Position numbers and translations under genes: made by a program | Notes under the pieces: model-generated | What the model was told of the DNA's origin: nothing | What the model saw: only the letters and a program-made list of their open reading frames with translations | Databases searched by the model: none | Part shown: positions 36,925-48,000 of the stretch, piece after piece | Numbering within the stretch: position 1 is the first letter of the stretch | Layout: each line of letters opens with the position of its first letter | Source: Datnioides undecimradiatus | Lineage: Eukaryota; Chordata; Actinopteri; Lobotiformes; Datnioididae | Length of the DNA: 64,000 nucleotides | NCBI GenBank assembly: GCA_008933995.1 | Contig: WARS01000013.1 | Span: 10,994,023 to 11,058,022 of the forward strand | Reading direction: 5' to 3'

Positions 36925-39402
36925 TCTGCTCTGCAGTGGACATGTTCAAGTAACTTCTCTCTTGTGAAACAAGCACATACATCCATCTGTTTGTCTGTGC
37001 TGCTGTTCACTGCACATTTCACAGTGAGTACAACGGGGATATAAACAGTGCCAAAATATCCTGCCCCTGTTGAGCAAAAGCGTAATTACAAGTGTACTTT
37101 TTATGAGTTCAATATGTGGTATTGTAGGTTTTATTATTTTTTTAAATTCACGTCATTATTTCTGGAACTAACCAGTTGTACAGACGCAAACCACTGTTGC
37201 TGCATAGATGGTTTATGTCTAATGATAACTACCACAGATCAAAAATTTAAAAATTTAGTTTGTTGCCTTTGCAGAGATTACTTCTTGATGATTCTCCATT
37301 AAAGCATTTGAAGCAGGTGTAAATATGAATAACGCATCACTTGGCAAATGTTTATCCGTTTAAGTTTCACTCTTAACTAGCACGTGCCGCTGTCCACACA
37401 CAACTTTCAAAAATGTTAACTTTTAAAATTGAGCCTTTCCCCTTTTCCTCCTTTTGCCCAGTTGCATATGTTCAACCACCGTTTGTTGTCTTTCTCCCTC
37501 TGTTAGCCATTCTGACCTTGAACCCCACACTGACAGTCTCAATGACCAAGTCTCTCACTCACACATGAACTCCCTGAACCCTTCCACGCCATTCATATCC
37601 ACTTTCTTACACACAGACACACATGCGCGCACACGCACACACACACAGACTCCCCTTTCTCTCAACAACAGCTCACTTTGATGACAGCAGAGCTTCACCC
37701 CCACAGCATTTGATGCTGTTTTGTGTGTGTGCGTGTGTGGGTGGGTGTGTTCGTTGTGAACGCAAGCAAAGGGTGGAAGGGTGGTATTTCCTCATGTGCT
37801 GTTGTCCTTAAATAGGCTGTATATGGGTGATAGTTGCAGCTGTTTTGTTAGGTTTTTGGCTAAAGTTGCTAATTAAGTTTGACTTTTGTATCAGATTGAG
37901 TTTTGTGTGTTATTTTAGATAATAACAACAAAAAAGGAAAGTGCATTTCGACACAAAACTGGACCAGATGAAGCAGCACTTTTATGTTATGACCTTTGAC
38001 CTGAGTTTTGAAACACTTGAATGCCAGGGTTCTCTCCCACATTGAGGCAATAATAAATCAAACTGGAAAAAAAAATAGGCAAAGCACCATCCCTTCTATC
38101 CCTGATACACACCATTCGGCAATTCAGTGCTTTACACACACACACATGCACTTACAAGCATGTATATGCACATACAGACACGCGCACACCCACACACACA
38201 CTGCTTAGCTACCCTAGAGGTAATAAGGCCAGAACACTTGGGATGGAGGGGGCTGGGTTACCTAGCAACGAGCCTGTTGACGTCCAAACAATGTTCATGT
38301 CGTCAAAGTGGCTGGTTGTGCCAGACTGAGGTTCTGCTGAGTGCAACAATGTCACTGGTGTGTTCCTAAATGCAGACAGAGGAACAGCCCACAGACAAGC
38401 TGCTGGACTGAATGAAATGGAGACCAACACTAAGTTGCTTCCTGCACTAATTCAGGGAAATTACCGTCACACCGCTGTATTTGTCATTTTATGGCCCGTA
38501 GAGGTGGCTTGCAGCTCTCACAACTAAGTGGCCAGTCTGTGATTTACAATGCAGGAGACAGGAGGTCAATTTCTTCAACTGGTTTAGGTGTTTTATAAAG
38601 ATAAATAAACATACTGGCAACTATGTTCAGATACATATTTATTTGTGAACTTTCAAACCTACACTGTGATTTACATAAACTTGAAAAAAACAAGATTAAT
38701 CAATCTATATATTATACACTGCTTGTTTGCATCTCCTTTGAGCTACAGACACACTTCAGTTTTGAAAACTGGCAAGGTCGTCCAGCTCAACTCCCTCATT
38801 TGAATAACAGGCACATATATATTCTGAGGGGAAGTCTGTTCTGCCCACCAGTTCTAGAGAAATCAAAGTGCACTGTGACGCTGTAGGCATCCATCTCAAC
38901 AGTCTTCTTGTTCTCTTGTGTTTGCTGTCTCACACTTGTAGCACACCTGTGATCTCTTTGTGCAAATGCTGTAAAAAAAAAATATGACTCATGTTTTTCT
39001 TGCAGGGGTTTTTTTCATAGATAATAAACCATAATAAAATTAAATTTTGTGCCATTCACAGTGAGTCATCCATGCTATGTAGTCTGGAACATATGACCTG
39101 TAATTGCATAATTCAGGCCACCATCAGATATAAAGAGTCACAAAAGTGTGCTGTAGTGTCACTGGCACTGATTATTTTGAATGCCACTGCATTTTAGGCA
39201 TCAGGTTTCAGCTGCCATCTGTGTTGGGATGCATCTCCCAGCCAATCACTGGCAACAGGAGAAAGTGAAAAGGCATTTAAATATAGCAGGAGTAGATAAG
39301 AAGCCAGAGACACTGACGAGGCAGCCATGGATAAGATGTGAGAGGTAACTTTAGGCCACTGCTCATTCACACTCCTGTGGCAAATGTTTAGGTTTAGTAC
39401 CC

Positions 39403-39492
39403 TGTATGTGTATGTGTGTGTGTGTGTGTGTGTGTCTGTGTGTGTGTGTGTGTGTGTATGTGTGTGCGCGCATATGTGTGTGTGTGTGTGTC
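39403..39492. repeat. compound (TG)n microsatellite
   Basis: About 90 bp of TG units interrupted by TATG, TCTG and GCGCGCATA variants. Open frames across it are artefacts of the repeat. Confidence 0.93.
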
Positions 39493-40821
39493 TGCTGTTT
39501 AACAGCCTCAGTCTGTGACCTTCAGAGGAAACTGCAGGACATCATCAGTGTGGGCACCAGATGCACCGGTATTGCTGCATTACACCATGACCAGCCTACA
39601 TCACTGGATCACACAGATGTTTATTTCAGACCGTTTACAAGACATTATCTCCGTAACAGGCTGTGCGTAACCAACACCCTCAACAGTTTTCACTATGTCT
39701 GATCCAATGTCTCAGTGCGTGAGGCTGCTTTGCATCAGTGTTGTGCTGCATATTTAATCACTTCATATTAATGAGAGAAATAATGTCTTGCATGGGAGGA
39801 AAGCAGCGGGACACAAGCAGTTTAAGCTCACTCTATGGCAGAACCACATAAAACCATATGATTAGATGAGGCAAAAATCTACATAATCTGGATTTTATAG
39901 ATTTTATGTGCAACACGTAAGTAATGAAAGAGTTTTAGATAAAGAGTATAGTTTTGGGAAAATATATGCTGTGATTATGGATATTACAGGTCATTACAAG
40001 GTTGGCTGTCTCTGTACAAACAACAGTTGAACCATGTCTCCACACAGCGCTGACACACACGGTATAGACCTGCATCTGTGTACGAGACACTAAAACTGAT
40101 GTGGTTTTGCTGCTTGCTGTACATTCATTTTAAAGGTACTGTTGAGGTAAAGCCTGGAAGAGATGTGGTCGTGGTGAAGAAAAACCCTATTAATGACATT
40201 ATGATTATTTTTATTAAGGTTTTAAGGGATGAGGACACTAATCTCATCTTTTCAATTATTGAGGTGCTTTCTCACCGCCATTCATTACTGAAACATTTGG
40301 TTGTGTATGTCCCATCACTTTCAACATTGAAGCGTAATCACAGTACGCTGACAAGTAGATTCCTTACATTTACACTATTTTTGTCATATAAACATTGGCA
40401 GTATAGAGTTATCACTGGCAAAATAAGATTCAATTAGAGGGAAATTTAAGGCATTAACTTGAAGTATGTTTGTATATCTTATTTCATGGCAGGCTAAAAG
40501 AGATCAGTATGACATGAACGAGTCAAAATAGAAAGCAGAGATTTGTGATGTCATCTTTGTATTTATAAATGCAATGCATATGCAATAAGGGCTGACTTTG
40601 ATTAGACGAACTGTATGAACTTGACGGTTCAAACTGGTTTATCGAGGGAACTCAATTCTACAGAATTCCCATCTAGGATTTGTTATGACTTCAGATGGAT
40701 GGTACTCTTTGTATTGCAAATTTCTACAACAAGGTTTAAAGAGTGCTTAGCAATCAATACAAACGAACACAGAGGGAAGGTTACACAAGCAAAGATGAGG
40801 ACAGCGGCAAAATCAAAGAGG

Positions 40822-40822
<1 letters not shown>

Positions 40823-40861
<39 letters not shown>
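40823..40861. repeat. (CA)n microsatellite, left of the mariner-like element
   Basis: About 19 CA units ending 10 bp before the left terminus of the mariner-like element. Confidence 0.95.
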
Positions 40862-40863
<2 letters not shown>

Positions 40864-40871
40864 TCCATATA

Positions 40872-41231
40872 CAGTACTACTCGGAAAATTAGAATATCGT
40901 GTAAAAGTTGTTTTATTCAGGCAATCCAACATCAAAGGTGAAACCAATACATTTTATAGACTCATTACATGCAAAGTGAGATGTCTCAAGCATTTTTTGT
41001 TGTAATTTTGCTGATTATGATTTACAGCTTATTAAAACCTCAAACCCAAAAACTCAGAAAATTAGAATACTGTGAAAAGCTTCAGTATTGTAGGCTCAAA
41101 GAGTCACACACTAATCAGGTAAGTAATCCAAAACACCTGCAAAAGGGTCCTGAGCCTTTAAAAAGTCACCTTTAAAAGTTGAGTTACAGAAATGCATGCA
41201 CTTTTTCAGGATATTCTAATTTTCCGAGTAG

Positions 41232-41236
<5 letters not shown>
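40872..41236. mobile_element. non-autonomous mariner-like element with perfect 27 bp terminal inverted repeats
   Basis: The left end (40872-40898) begins CAGTACTACTCGGAAAATTA. The right end (41210-41236) is its exact reverse complement over 27 bp, ending in GTAGTACTG. An internal copy of the AAAATTAGAATA word near 41058 gives the inner repeat common in such elements. Interior words (TTATAGACTCATTACATGCA; CCAAAACACCTGCAAAAGGG) match, from memory, a common vertebrate Tc1/mariner-type repeat. It is 365 bp with no transposase. A TA lies on the left, but the right flank is overwritten by a (TG)n tract, so the target duplication cannot be confirmed. Confidence 0.85.

Positions 41237-41284
<48 letters not shown>
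41235..41284. repeat. (TG)n microsatellite, right of the mariner-like element
   Basis: About 25 TG units growing directly out of the final ...ACTG of the mariner-like element, followed by a short (TA) run. Confidence 0.95.
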
Positions 41285-41293
<9 letters not shown>

Positions 41294-41639
41294 CTCAAAA
41301 ATGTATTATACGCCCACCACATTGGCCACTTATGAATAGTCACCTCTAAAACTGGGATAATAATAATAATTACACTACAGTATGATAGTCACTAGTACAT
41401 TCATGGGCTATTGTAGCTGTATGATCTTAATAATCTCATGATATGATGTGGTATTTTATGATTTTTGTGATATTTAAAGACAGATAAAAACTGATTTCAT
41501 AAGCTTGCTGTTAAAGGAGTCTGTAATAAATTAATATATGTAGTGAAGTGAAGTGGGGTCAAGAAGTGGATTGAGGAGCCCCAGACTAAAAAAACATGTT
41601 TCGCCATAACCTGATTTTACAAGCGTTTTGTCCTACGAG

Positions 41640-41942
41640 TCACAGTTTTTGAGATGCTCCTTTCCTAGTTATTCTTCCACACATTCCCCCGGTGAGAGAA
41701 ATAACAGCGGGCGGTGAATGGAGTCGAGCTAATCCCCCTCTTCTTCGTGGAACCTCAAGCACCCACCCACCGTAGGGACCCCTGAAGTAGCCCAGGGGCC
41801 AGCAGTGGGGGCCCCCGTCCTGCTGCAGCAGCAGCACCACTTGCAGTCTAGCAGCGGGACTCCAGGCTCTCATTTCCCCAGCTGCTGACGTCAGCTGGCA
41901 GCCTGGGCTGTGCTCGCCGCTCCGGACATAGCGCCGAGAAAA
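41640..41942 (+). promoter_or_regulatory. presumed rbms2 promoter and 5' untranslated region
   Basis: GC- and CpG-rich DNA directly upstream of the rbms2 start, continuing into intron 1 to about 42.6 kb, so it behaves as a CpG island promoter. No clear TATA box is visible. An in-frame TGA at 41886-41888 precedes the first ATG. The exact transcription start is unknown. Confidence 0.5.
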
Positions 41943-42014
41943 ATGCTGCTCTCCGTACCGCCAAGGGCAGGAATCAACCCATACAACGGCTATAACAGCA
42001 GAAACAGCAAAAAG
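41943..42014 (+). CDS. rbms2: rbms2 exon 1 (coding part)
   Basis: Encodes residues 1-24, from [14 protein letters not shown] to RNSKK, and ends in phase 0 at a GTAAAC donor. It matches the RBMS2-type N-terminus (human MLLSVTSRPGIS, from memory). This short exon lies in the CpG-rich island and is followed by an 11.2 kb intron, a common layout for first exons. Confidence 0.93.
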
Positions 42015-45000
42015 GTAAACGCTTTCGGGATTTTCCCTTATTTTCGGCTTGTTCGCCCTGCAGGGCAACACGCCCGTGTCTGTCGCGACCAAAGAGAGGA
42101 AAAACAGGCTTATGACAGTGAGCTGCAGTGTCCTTGAAAAGCGAAACGTACTGAATTTAACTTCAGACTTGGTGGAGTGAAAATGCAGCTCGCAGAGCCG
42201 CCGCGCTCCGTGCTGCGTGTAGGTGGGAAATGTAGCCCCCGCTTCGGTTCCTGTCATGTTTGTCCGCCCGGTGCTTTTATTTAGTAGTATTTGTGCGTGT
42301 GTAGTACAGTGAGGATGTCGATATGGCTCTGCTCACTCATTTGAAAAAAGTCAATGGTGGAGAGGAACTTTTATGGGGAGCTGTGCCGCGTCGGGATAGC
42401 GCGTCTGTGTCCTGCTGGATGTGTTTGTGGAAGTGGGGGTAGGGTGGAAGGCAGAGCCGAGGGAACATGTTACAAAATGAATTCTGCCTATTTCCCTCCG
42501 AGAGCTCTCCGGACACTCATATCGAGCTTCAGATCAGCTTTTCATTGTCTCTGCTGCCGCGTAAGTTTGCAAAGTTTTTTTTTCCTCGTTTCCCATCTGA
42601 AAGCGGAATATGCCCCACCCCTTGAAAAATCCCACCAGACCACGATGACTACATTCCCAGAATTATGAATCGTGCTCTCGTGGTTGCGTTCAGTGTTGAC
42701 ATTGTCACCTTTTGTAACCTGTATATGAGGGAAGGATACTTACGCACAAATGCATAGACCAAGGTTTTACATTAATGCCTAAAATATAAAATTACGCCAA
42801 AATACTCAAATATTCAGGTAACTCAAAGCTCAATTTTAAGTATTTTTAAGCAGTTTTTCTGCTAAAATCCCTGTTTCTTAGTATTTCCATTTGGACATGC
42901 AGAGGTTATTTGTCTCCTCTCTATGGAAGTGATGTTTCTAGCTCTTTCAGTGTACATGGTGATATAATGTTGTGATTTCACTTCCACTGGACTCACAGTA
43001 GCTCCTCCTGTTCCTCTGCTCTGCATCGCCGTGTGCGCCTGAACTCTGAATGGCATTTTGAAAATGTATATTGACACATTGTCTTTCTGTGATCTCGGGC
43101 ACCGCCTGGCTGCTCATCCGCCTGGATCTGATGTCAACACTCGTGTCTGTCTGAGGAAACCAGCACTGGATTGTTGTTTGTTCCACACAGACACAATTTG
43201 CAATTTATTTTATTGCATCTTTACTGAACACACATTTATATGGAGTTCATAACTTGAGCAGTTACTCGGCTGGACCTCATTTTGTTGCTTCGAGGAGACA
43301 AACAGTTCCTTCCCTAAACTATCAAAGCAAACCATTTTTAGCTCACAAGGGACCAATGAAAATGTTGAATGTCACTTTTTCAAAGGAAGTACACTGTATA
43401 GACAATTAATGGAGTAGTCATGTGAGTGTCAACAGATCTGACCACATGCGTAACAAATATATAATATAGATTAAGTAGACATTTTCTAGGTAAGCTTTTG
43501 ATGTAGATGCAGTTTTTTTTACTACAGCTTAGTGAATATTTAGAAATGACTCTGTGATGACAATAGTCCTCTTTTTAAGTGTTTTGTATTATATTCACAG
43601 CAGTTTATTGCCTGATAACAGCTAGGTCCTAAGCTTTGTAGCTGCAAATGATTAGTAAAGAAGTTGGCCAGTTATTTTTTTTTAGTAATTGTTTAATAGT
43701 TACAGAAATTTTAGGGAAAAATGTTGTTTACAACTTTTAAATCAGTAAATATAACTTCATGTTTTGGACAGAATATTTAGAGTAAGCCTCTTTGTCTCTG
43801 GACCATCGTGATGGATGTTGGTCATTACTTTTTAATATTTCGGAGTCCAAACCATTGACTGAATGATTAAAGAGACTAATTGGCAGATTAGCAGATAATG
43901 AAAGTAACTGTTAGTTGTAGCCCTTTGATACTTTATTGCTAATTATTATCGGCTAATTATTGTCGGCTGATATTCGAAGTTGGGCGAGTTAAGGGAAAAG
44001 CTTTCGATTGGAGGGTGGATACAAGTCTCAGGTGATTTTGACATTGATTTTGTTGGATATGAAGCTCCACCCATCAGCTGGCTAACACTGGCTTAGCATT
44101 AAGACTTAAATCATGGAAAACATTAGCTTGGTGTTTTTCACAAAATGTTGAACTAAGCAGAAATGAGTGCAGCACCAGAGCAGTTAATTGTATTTAAGGG
44201 AACAGTTCGTCATCAAAAGCCCTGAACTTTGTGCTTACTGGTGCCTTTAATTAGGTTATTATAGCTATATATAGTCAAATCTGCTGTAGACTAAATTGAG
44301 AAAAATCTCATCAGAGGTTTTCCAGTTACCTGGGGTAACATGTTGACTTAGAAAGAGTATAGATAATACGAATAGATAGTGTTGCAGGCTGCAAATCACT
44401 GTCAAGCCTTTGACTTGACTTTATATAATTATGAGCATATACTACATATACTATGTGCAAATGAAAGGAATGAAAAGGTATTGAACAAGCAATGTAAAAG
44501 GAAATTACTTATTATTTCTCCCCCATTTATTTTAGTGGTCCCAAGCTCTTCGATTTTGCGGAGCCAAAGTTCACGGAAAGGTCAAGTTCCTGTGTTGTGA
44601 TTCCTAACATTTCCTCCTTCCGCCTCCACCTCCACCCTCACCTTCTTCTCATTCTTTTTATCTCCCACTCACATTCTGCCATACCTGAGCTGCTCCAGTA
44701 CACAAAATAAAAGTCTGATCGCTAATATCAACATGCAGAGCGGCGAGAAAAGCGCTCTCTGTGTTCTGTGAGGTGATTACTGAGCTTGGCGACTGAAAGG
44801 TGTTTGGTTTCTGTTGTGTTTAAAGCCAGCTGCTCCTCCCTTGACTCAGCACCTCATTTCCTCCCTCAAATAAATAGAATTAATGTTCTCAAATCAAATT
44901 TGGTCGGTTTCCGTGTAAAGCATCCTGGATGGAAAAATAACAGGAGGCGGCTTGTCGCCTCTCAAGGTATCACGCGTCCCAGTCAGGGCCTCGTCGAATG

Positions 45001-48000
45001 GCTTGGTTTTTTGTACTTGTCAGTCAGATTTTTGTTCTCCTCTTGGCGGGAGTCCTTTTCAACAAATGTCAACTCGCCGCTGTGATCTGGGTACCTCAAC
45101 ACAAACTGTATTGGATTGAAACACCAACGCAGTGTGAAAAGAAATGAAAGAAACACAAAACTTGAGCATTAAATTGTCAGAGAGGTTTCTCTAAAAGGCC
45201 ATTCAGACATGGCAGAATCACACCAGGATCCCATGCTTCTTTAAATCAGTGATTTCACTTTCAGCTCCACGAACTCTCAGACGTCACCAGTGTTTCCATC
45301 ACCAGTGATTCACACGAGGCAAGAATTGCCTCATGTGAATCACTGCTCTTTTAGAAGACTTTGCTTTTTACTTTAAGTTTGTTTTTGTTTACTTTTGTGA
45401 CATTATTCTTTGACAGTCGTCAGAGTTTGACGGCTGTATGTAGCACCAGTGGATTTTTTTAAATTTAAAATGATACTTGCAAACAAAGGGAGTTTGTTTT
45501 AGAGCTTGCACAGAGACAAACAGGCAGATAAAACATTTAACAAAGATAGATTTTCAGAGTCTTTTGGTTAATAGTAAAAAAAATGTACACATAAACAATA
45601 CAATCAGAATAAACGAGTGCCACACAAGAGTTTGGTTGATAAAGCAGGCTCGTTGTGTTGCTGGTTAACATAAATTCAGTTTGTGTAAAAAAGTCCAGAA
45701 TAATGAAATTGCAGTTATATATGTTGTGTAAATTAATGTGGTAAATCCAGTTCATGGCAGCATAAAATAATGGCAAAACATTGACAGTTTGTGTGATTCG
45801 GTGAATGAAATCATACATTTCTTACAATGGTTCCTGGTAAACCATACAATCACAAGGGTTTATTTTGAGCAGGGGGGCAATAAATCACTTAAACGTCATA
45901 AACAACCTGAGATGAGATTGCATTCATTAATAAATCCTTGTTTATTCGTCATACATCGTGGACTCACAAAGATAGCTCACTGGCTATCACGATGAATAAC
46001 TGTGATCTCACTATTGAGCTGAAATATATCAATGTTACAGTTAACTTTTTAAAAACCAATAGTTTTTGCTTTGTAACATTTAGAAAGTCCTAGTGTGCCA
46101 GTGTTCTTCCTCAGTTTTTATTTGATATTTATTAATGATGTAACAAGTTGTTTTCTATCAATATGTGCGGATTAGCACTTAGTTTCACTAAATCAAACCT
46201 AACTGAGCAGCTGCAAAATCACTGGTGCAATGTCAGCTTCATTCCCTTTATATTCTTGTTCGACCATGTGCAGCTACAGTACTACTAACGCATGTTTTCC
46301 TTAATATGTCAGAGTATGAGTCTGTCTAATCTCTGGAGTCATCTTTGTGTCAGAAGTCAAATGTCAAGTGCCACTGAACGGCTCCAACAAGGGGATTTTT
46401 TCAAACAGTTCCTGATGGTATCTGTTTTACCCTGCAGCAGTAAAGCAGTAGAGAAACTTTGACTAAAAAAAAAAAACTAAACTAAACTAAATGTTCACTG
46501 TGATTGATTATTGTACCAACAGTCTGTCAAACTGGATTCAAGCCTGTGCAAGTATGTTTTCCTCTCATACTGTCGTGAACTGAAACCAAATGATGTCTGG
46601 AAGGTAGAAAAATCATTCCAAGAACACGTCATACTTTGTCAGTAAAAATGTGAATCATAGTTTGAAACAGGGTTTGTATGCGAAAACATAAAAAAATTAG
46701 AAAGGATAACACCAAAATAAAAAGCTAAGCTACAATTTGAAGCATTTGACATTTGATCTTATGAACAGCTAAAACAGGCATTTACTAAATATTAGTAATG
46801 TAATGTCAGTTTCCGTCTGTTCATAAATGTTTTACCTTCATACTGAAACTAACTAACTACGTTTTTAATTTAAAACTCTGGAGATGCTGCTTAAAACAGG
46901 ACAAATTACATATCATAGGAATTCATTTCAAATATTACCAACAACTAATATGTGAACATTTCCTGTGAAGAGTGCAGCTCTACAAAGATTTTTACAGCAT
47001 TTATGGTGTGGTTGAGTCTCACAGCTCACAGTCTAGCCCTAAGCTCGCAAGCAGTAACATTAAGAAGAAGGAACTTAGAACAGTACAGGTAACGTCTTTA
47101 TCACTCATTACCAATTTGACCATTTTAAAGTCAGAATTCATCATAACCAAACAAAGACAAATCATGTATATTAAAAATATACATACATATAAATACATAT
47201 AAAAACATACTGTTTTTGCTCGCGCATAAATGTGACCAAACAGTTGCAGCAGGGTTATGGAAATGTTTGTGGAATTAATTGATAAATAATAACTGGATAT
47301 TGGTGTTCATGTTGGTTGTGAAATACCAAGCAGTACAGACATAAGCTTGTAAACGCATTTTTTGTAACACAACAGGAAATACATTATATATACAAGTAAT
47401 TGCTGTCTACTCGGTCACTCTTGCATTTGTGCCTTAAACCAGCTGTTCCGCTGAGTCTGTCCTCATTGAACTCTCCTGTACAGACACCTTTGTCCTTCTG
47501 GCCTTCGGCCAAGTATTTGTTTATCTATCTCTTTGTTTAATGTGTCAGATATTTTGGATCGGTCCCCAACTTCAGTGCCAGCCACATGAACCAGCCAAGG
47601 TGAACAGGTAGAGTGGGAGACAGAGTCCTTGGAGAAAGCACAGCTGTCAGAAATCCGACGCCAAGTGCTGCAGTGATGCCAGACACTCGGTGTGCCTCAC
47701 ATCTTGTTAGATCTCTGGCTGAGCGGAGGGCAAGTGTTTGTAGGTATCTGTTTCCAGTCTCCCCCAGCTCTAGCCACCTGACCCGGCTTAAAAGCCCCAC
47801 ACGCATGTGCGTTTGCATCAAATTGTGATCGACAGCATTAACAGACAGACAGTTTGAAGATTAATAGTTTGTACAAAGACAAAGGAAAGGGGAGGGTTAG
47901 AGTCGGAGAGGAAGGAGGGTTCAGGTACAAGTCTGGACGTGAGTTTGGTGTCCCTGTCACCTGGTTGGAATGCAGAGCTCTTCATTCAAATGGTCCAGTG

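Larger units (their letters stand above)
28151..41640. other. intergenic DNA between lrp1 and rbms2
   Basis: About 13.5 kb separates the two presumed promoters. It carries LINE-derived fragments (29.2-29.9 kb), (GT)n tracts at 33.69, 36.89 and 39.4 kb, a (TA)n run near 36.70 kb, a CCAAT plus TATA-like arrangement at 39.24-39.33 kb, and the mariner-like element at 40.87-41.24 kb. Open frames reach 129 codons (34847-35236) but none shows a recognisable domain, a splice-consistent exon structure or protein-like composition, so I call no gene here. Confidence 0.6.

Noticed and set aside
40078-40437. A 119-codon plus-strand frame in the intergenic region
   Set aside because: Hydrophobic and lysine-rich but without recognisable similarity; AT-rich DNA gives such frames by chance.
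41640-42257. A 205-codon open frame on the minus strand, the longest in the window, antisense to rbms2 exon 1
   Set aside because: It overlaps the CpG island and the antisense of exon 1, where stop codons are rare. Its composition shows no domain and it lacks support as a gene.
42354-42668. A 104-codon plus-strand frame just downstream of rbms2 exon 1
   Set aside because: It lies in the CpG-rich start of intron 1 and shows no similarity or splice logic that I can recognise. A second first exon is possible but unsupported.
43985-44110. Words like CATCAGCTGGCTAACACTGG and GGCTTAGCATTAAGACTT suggesting a sixth copy of the palindromic MITE
   Set aside because: Only one short stretch matches; the second arm and central words are missing.
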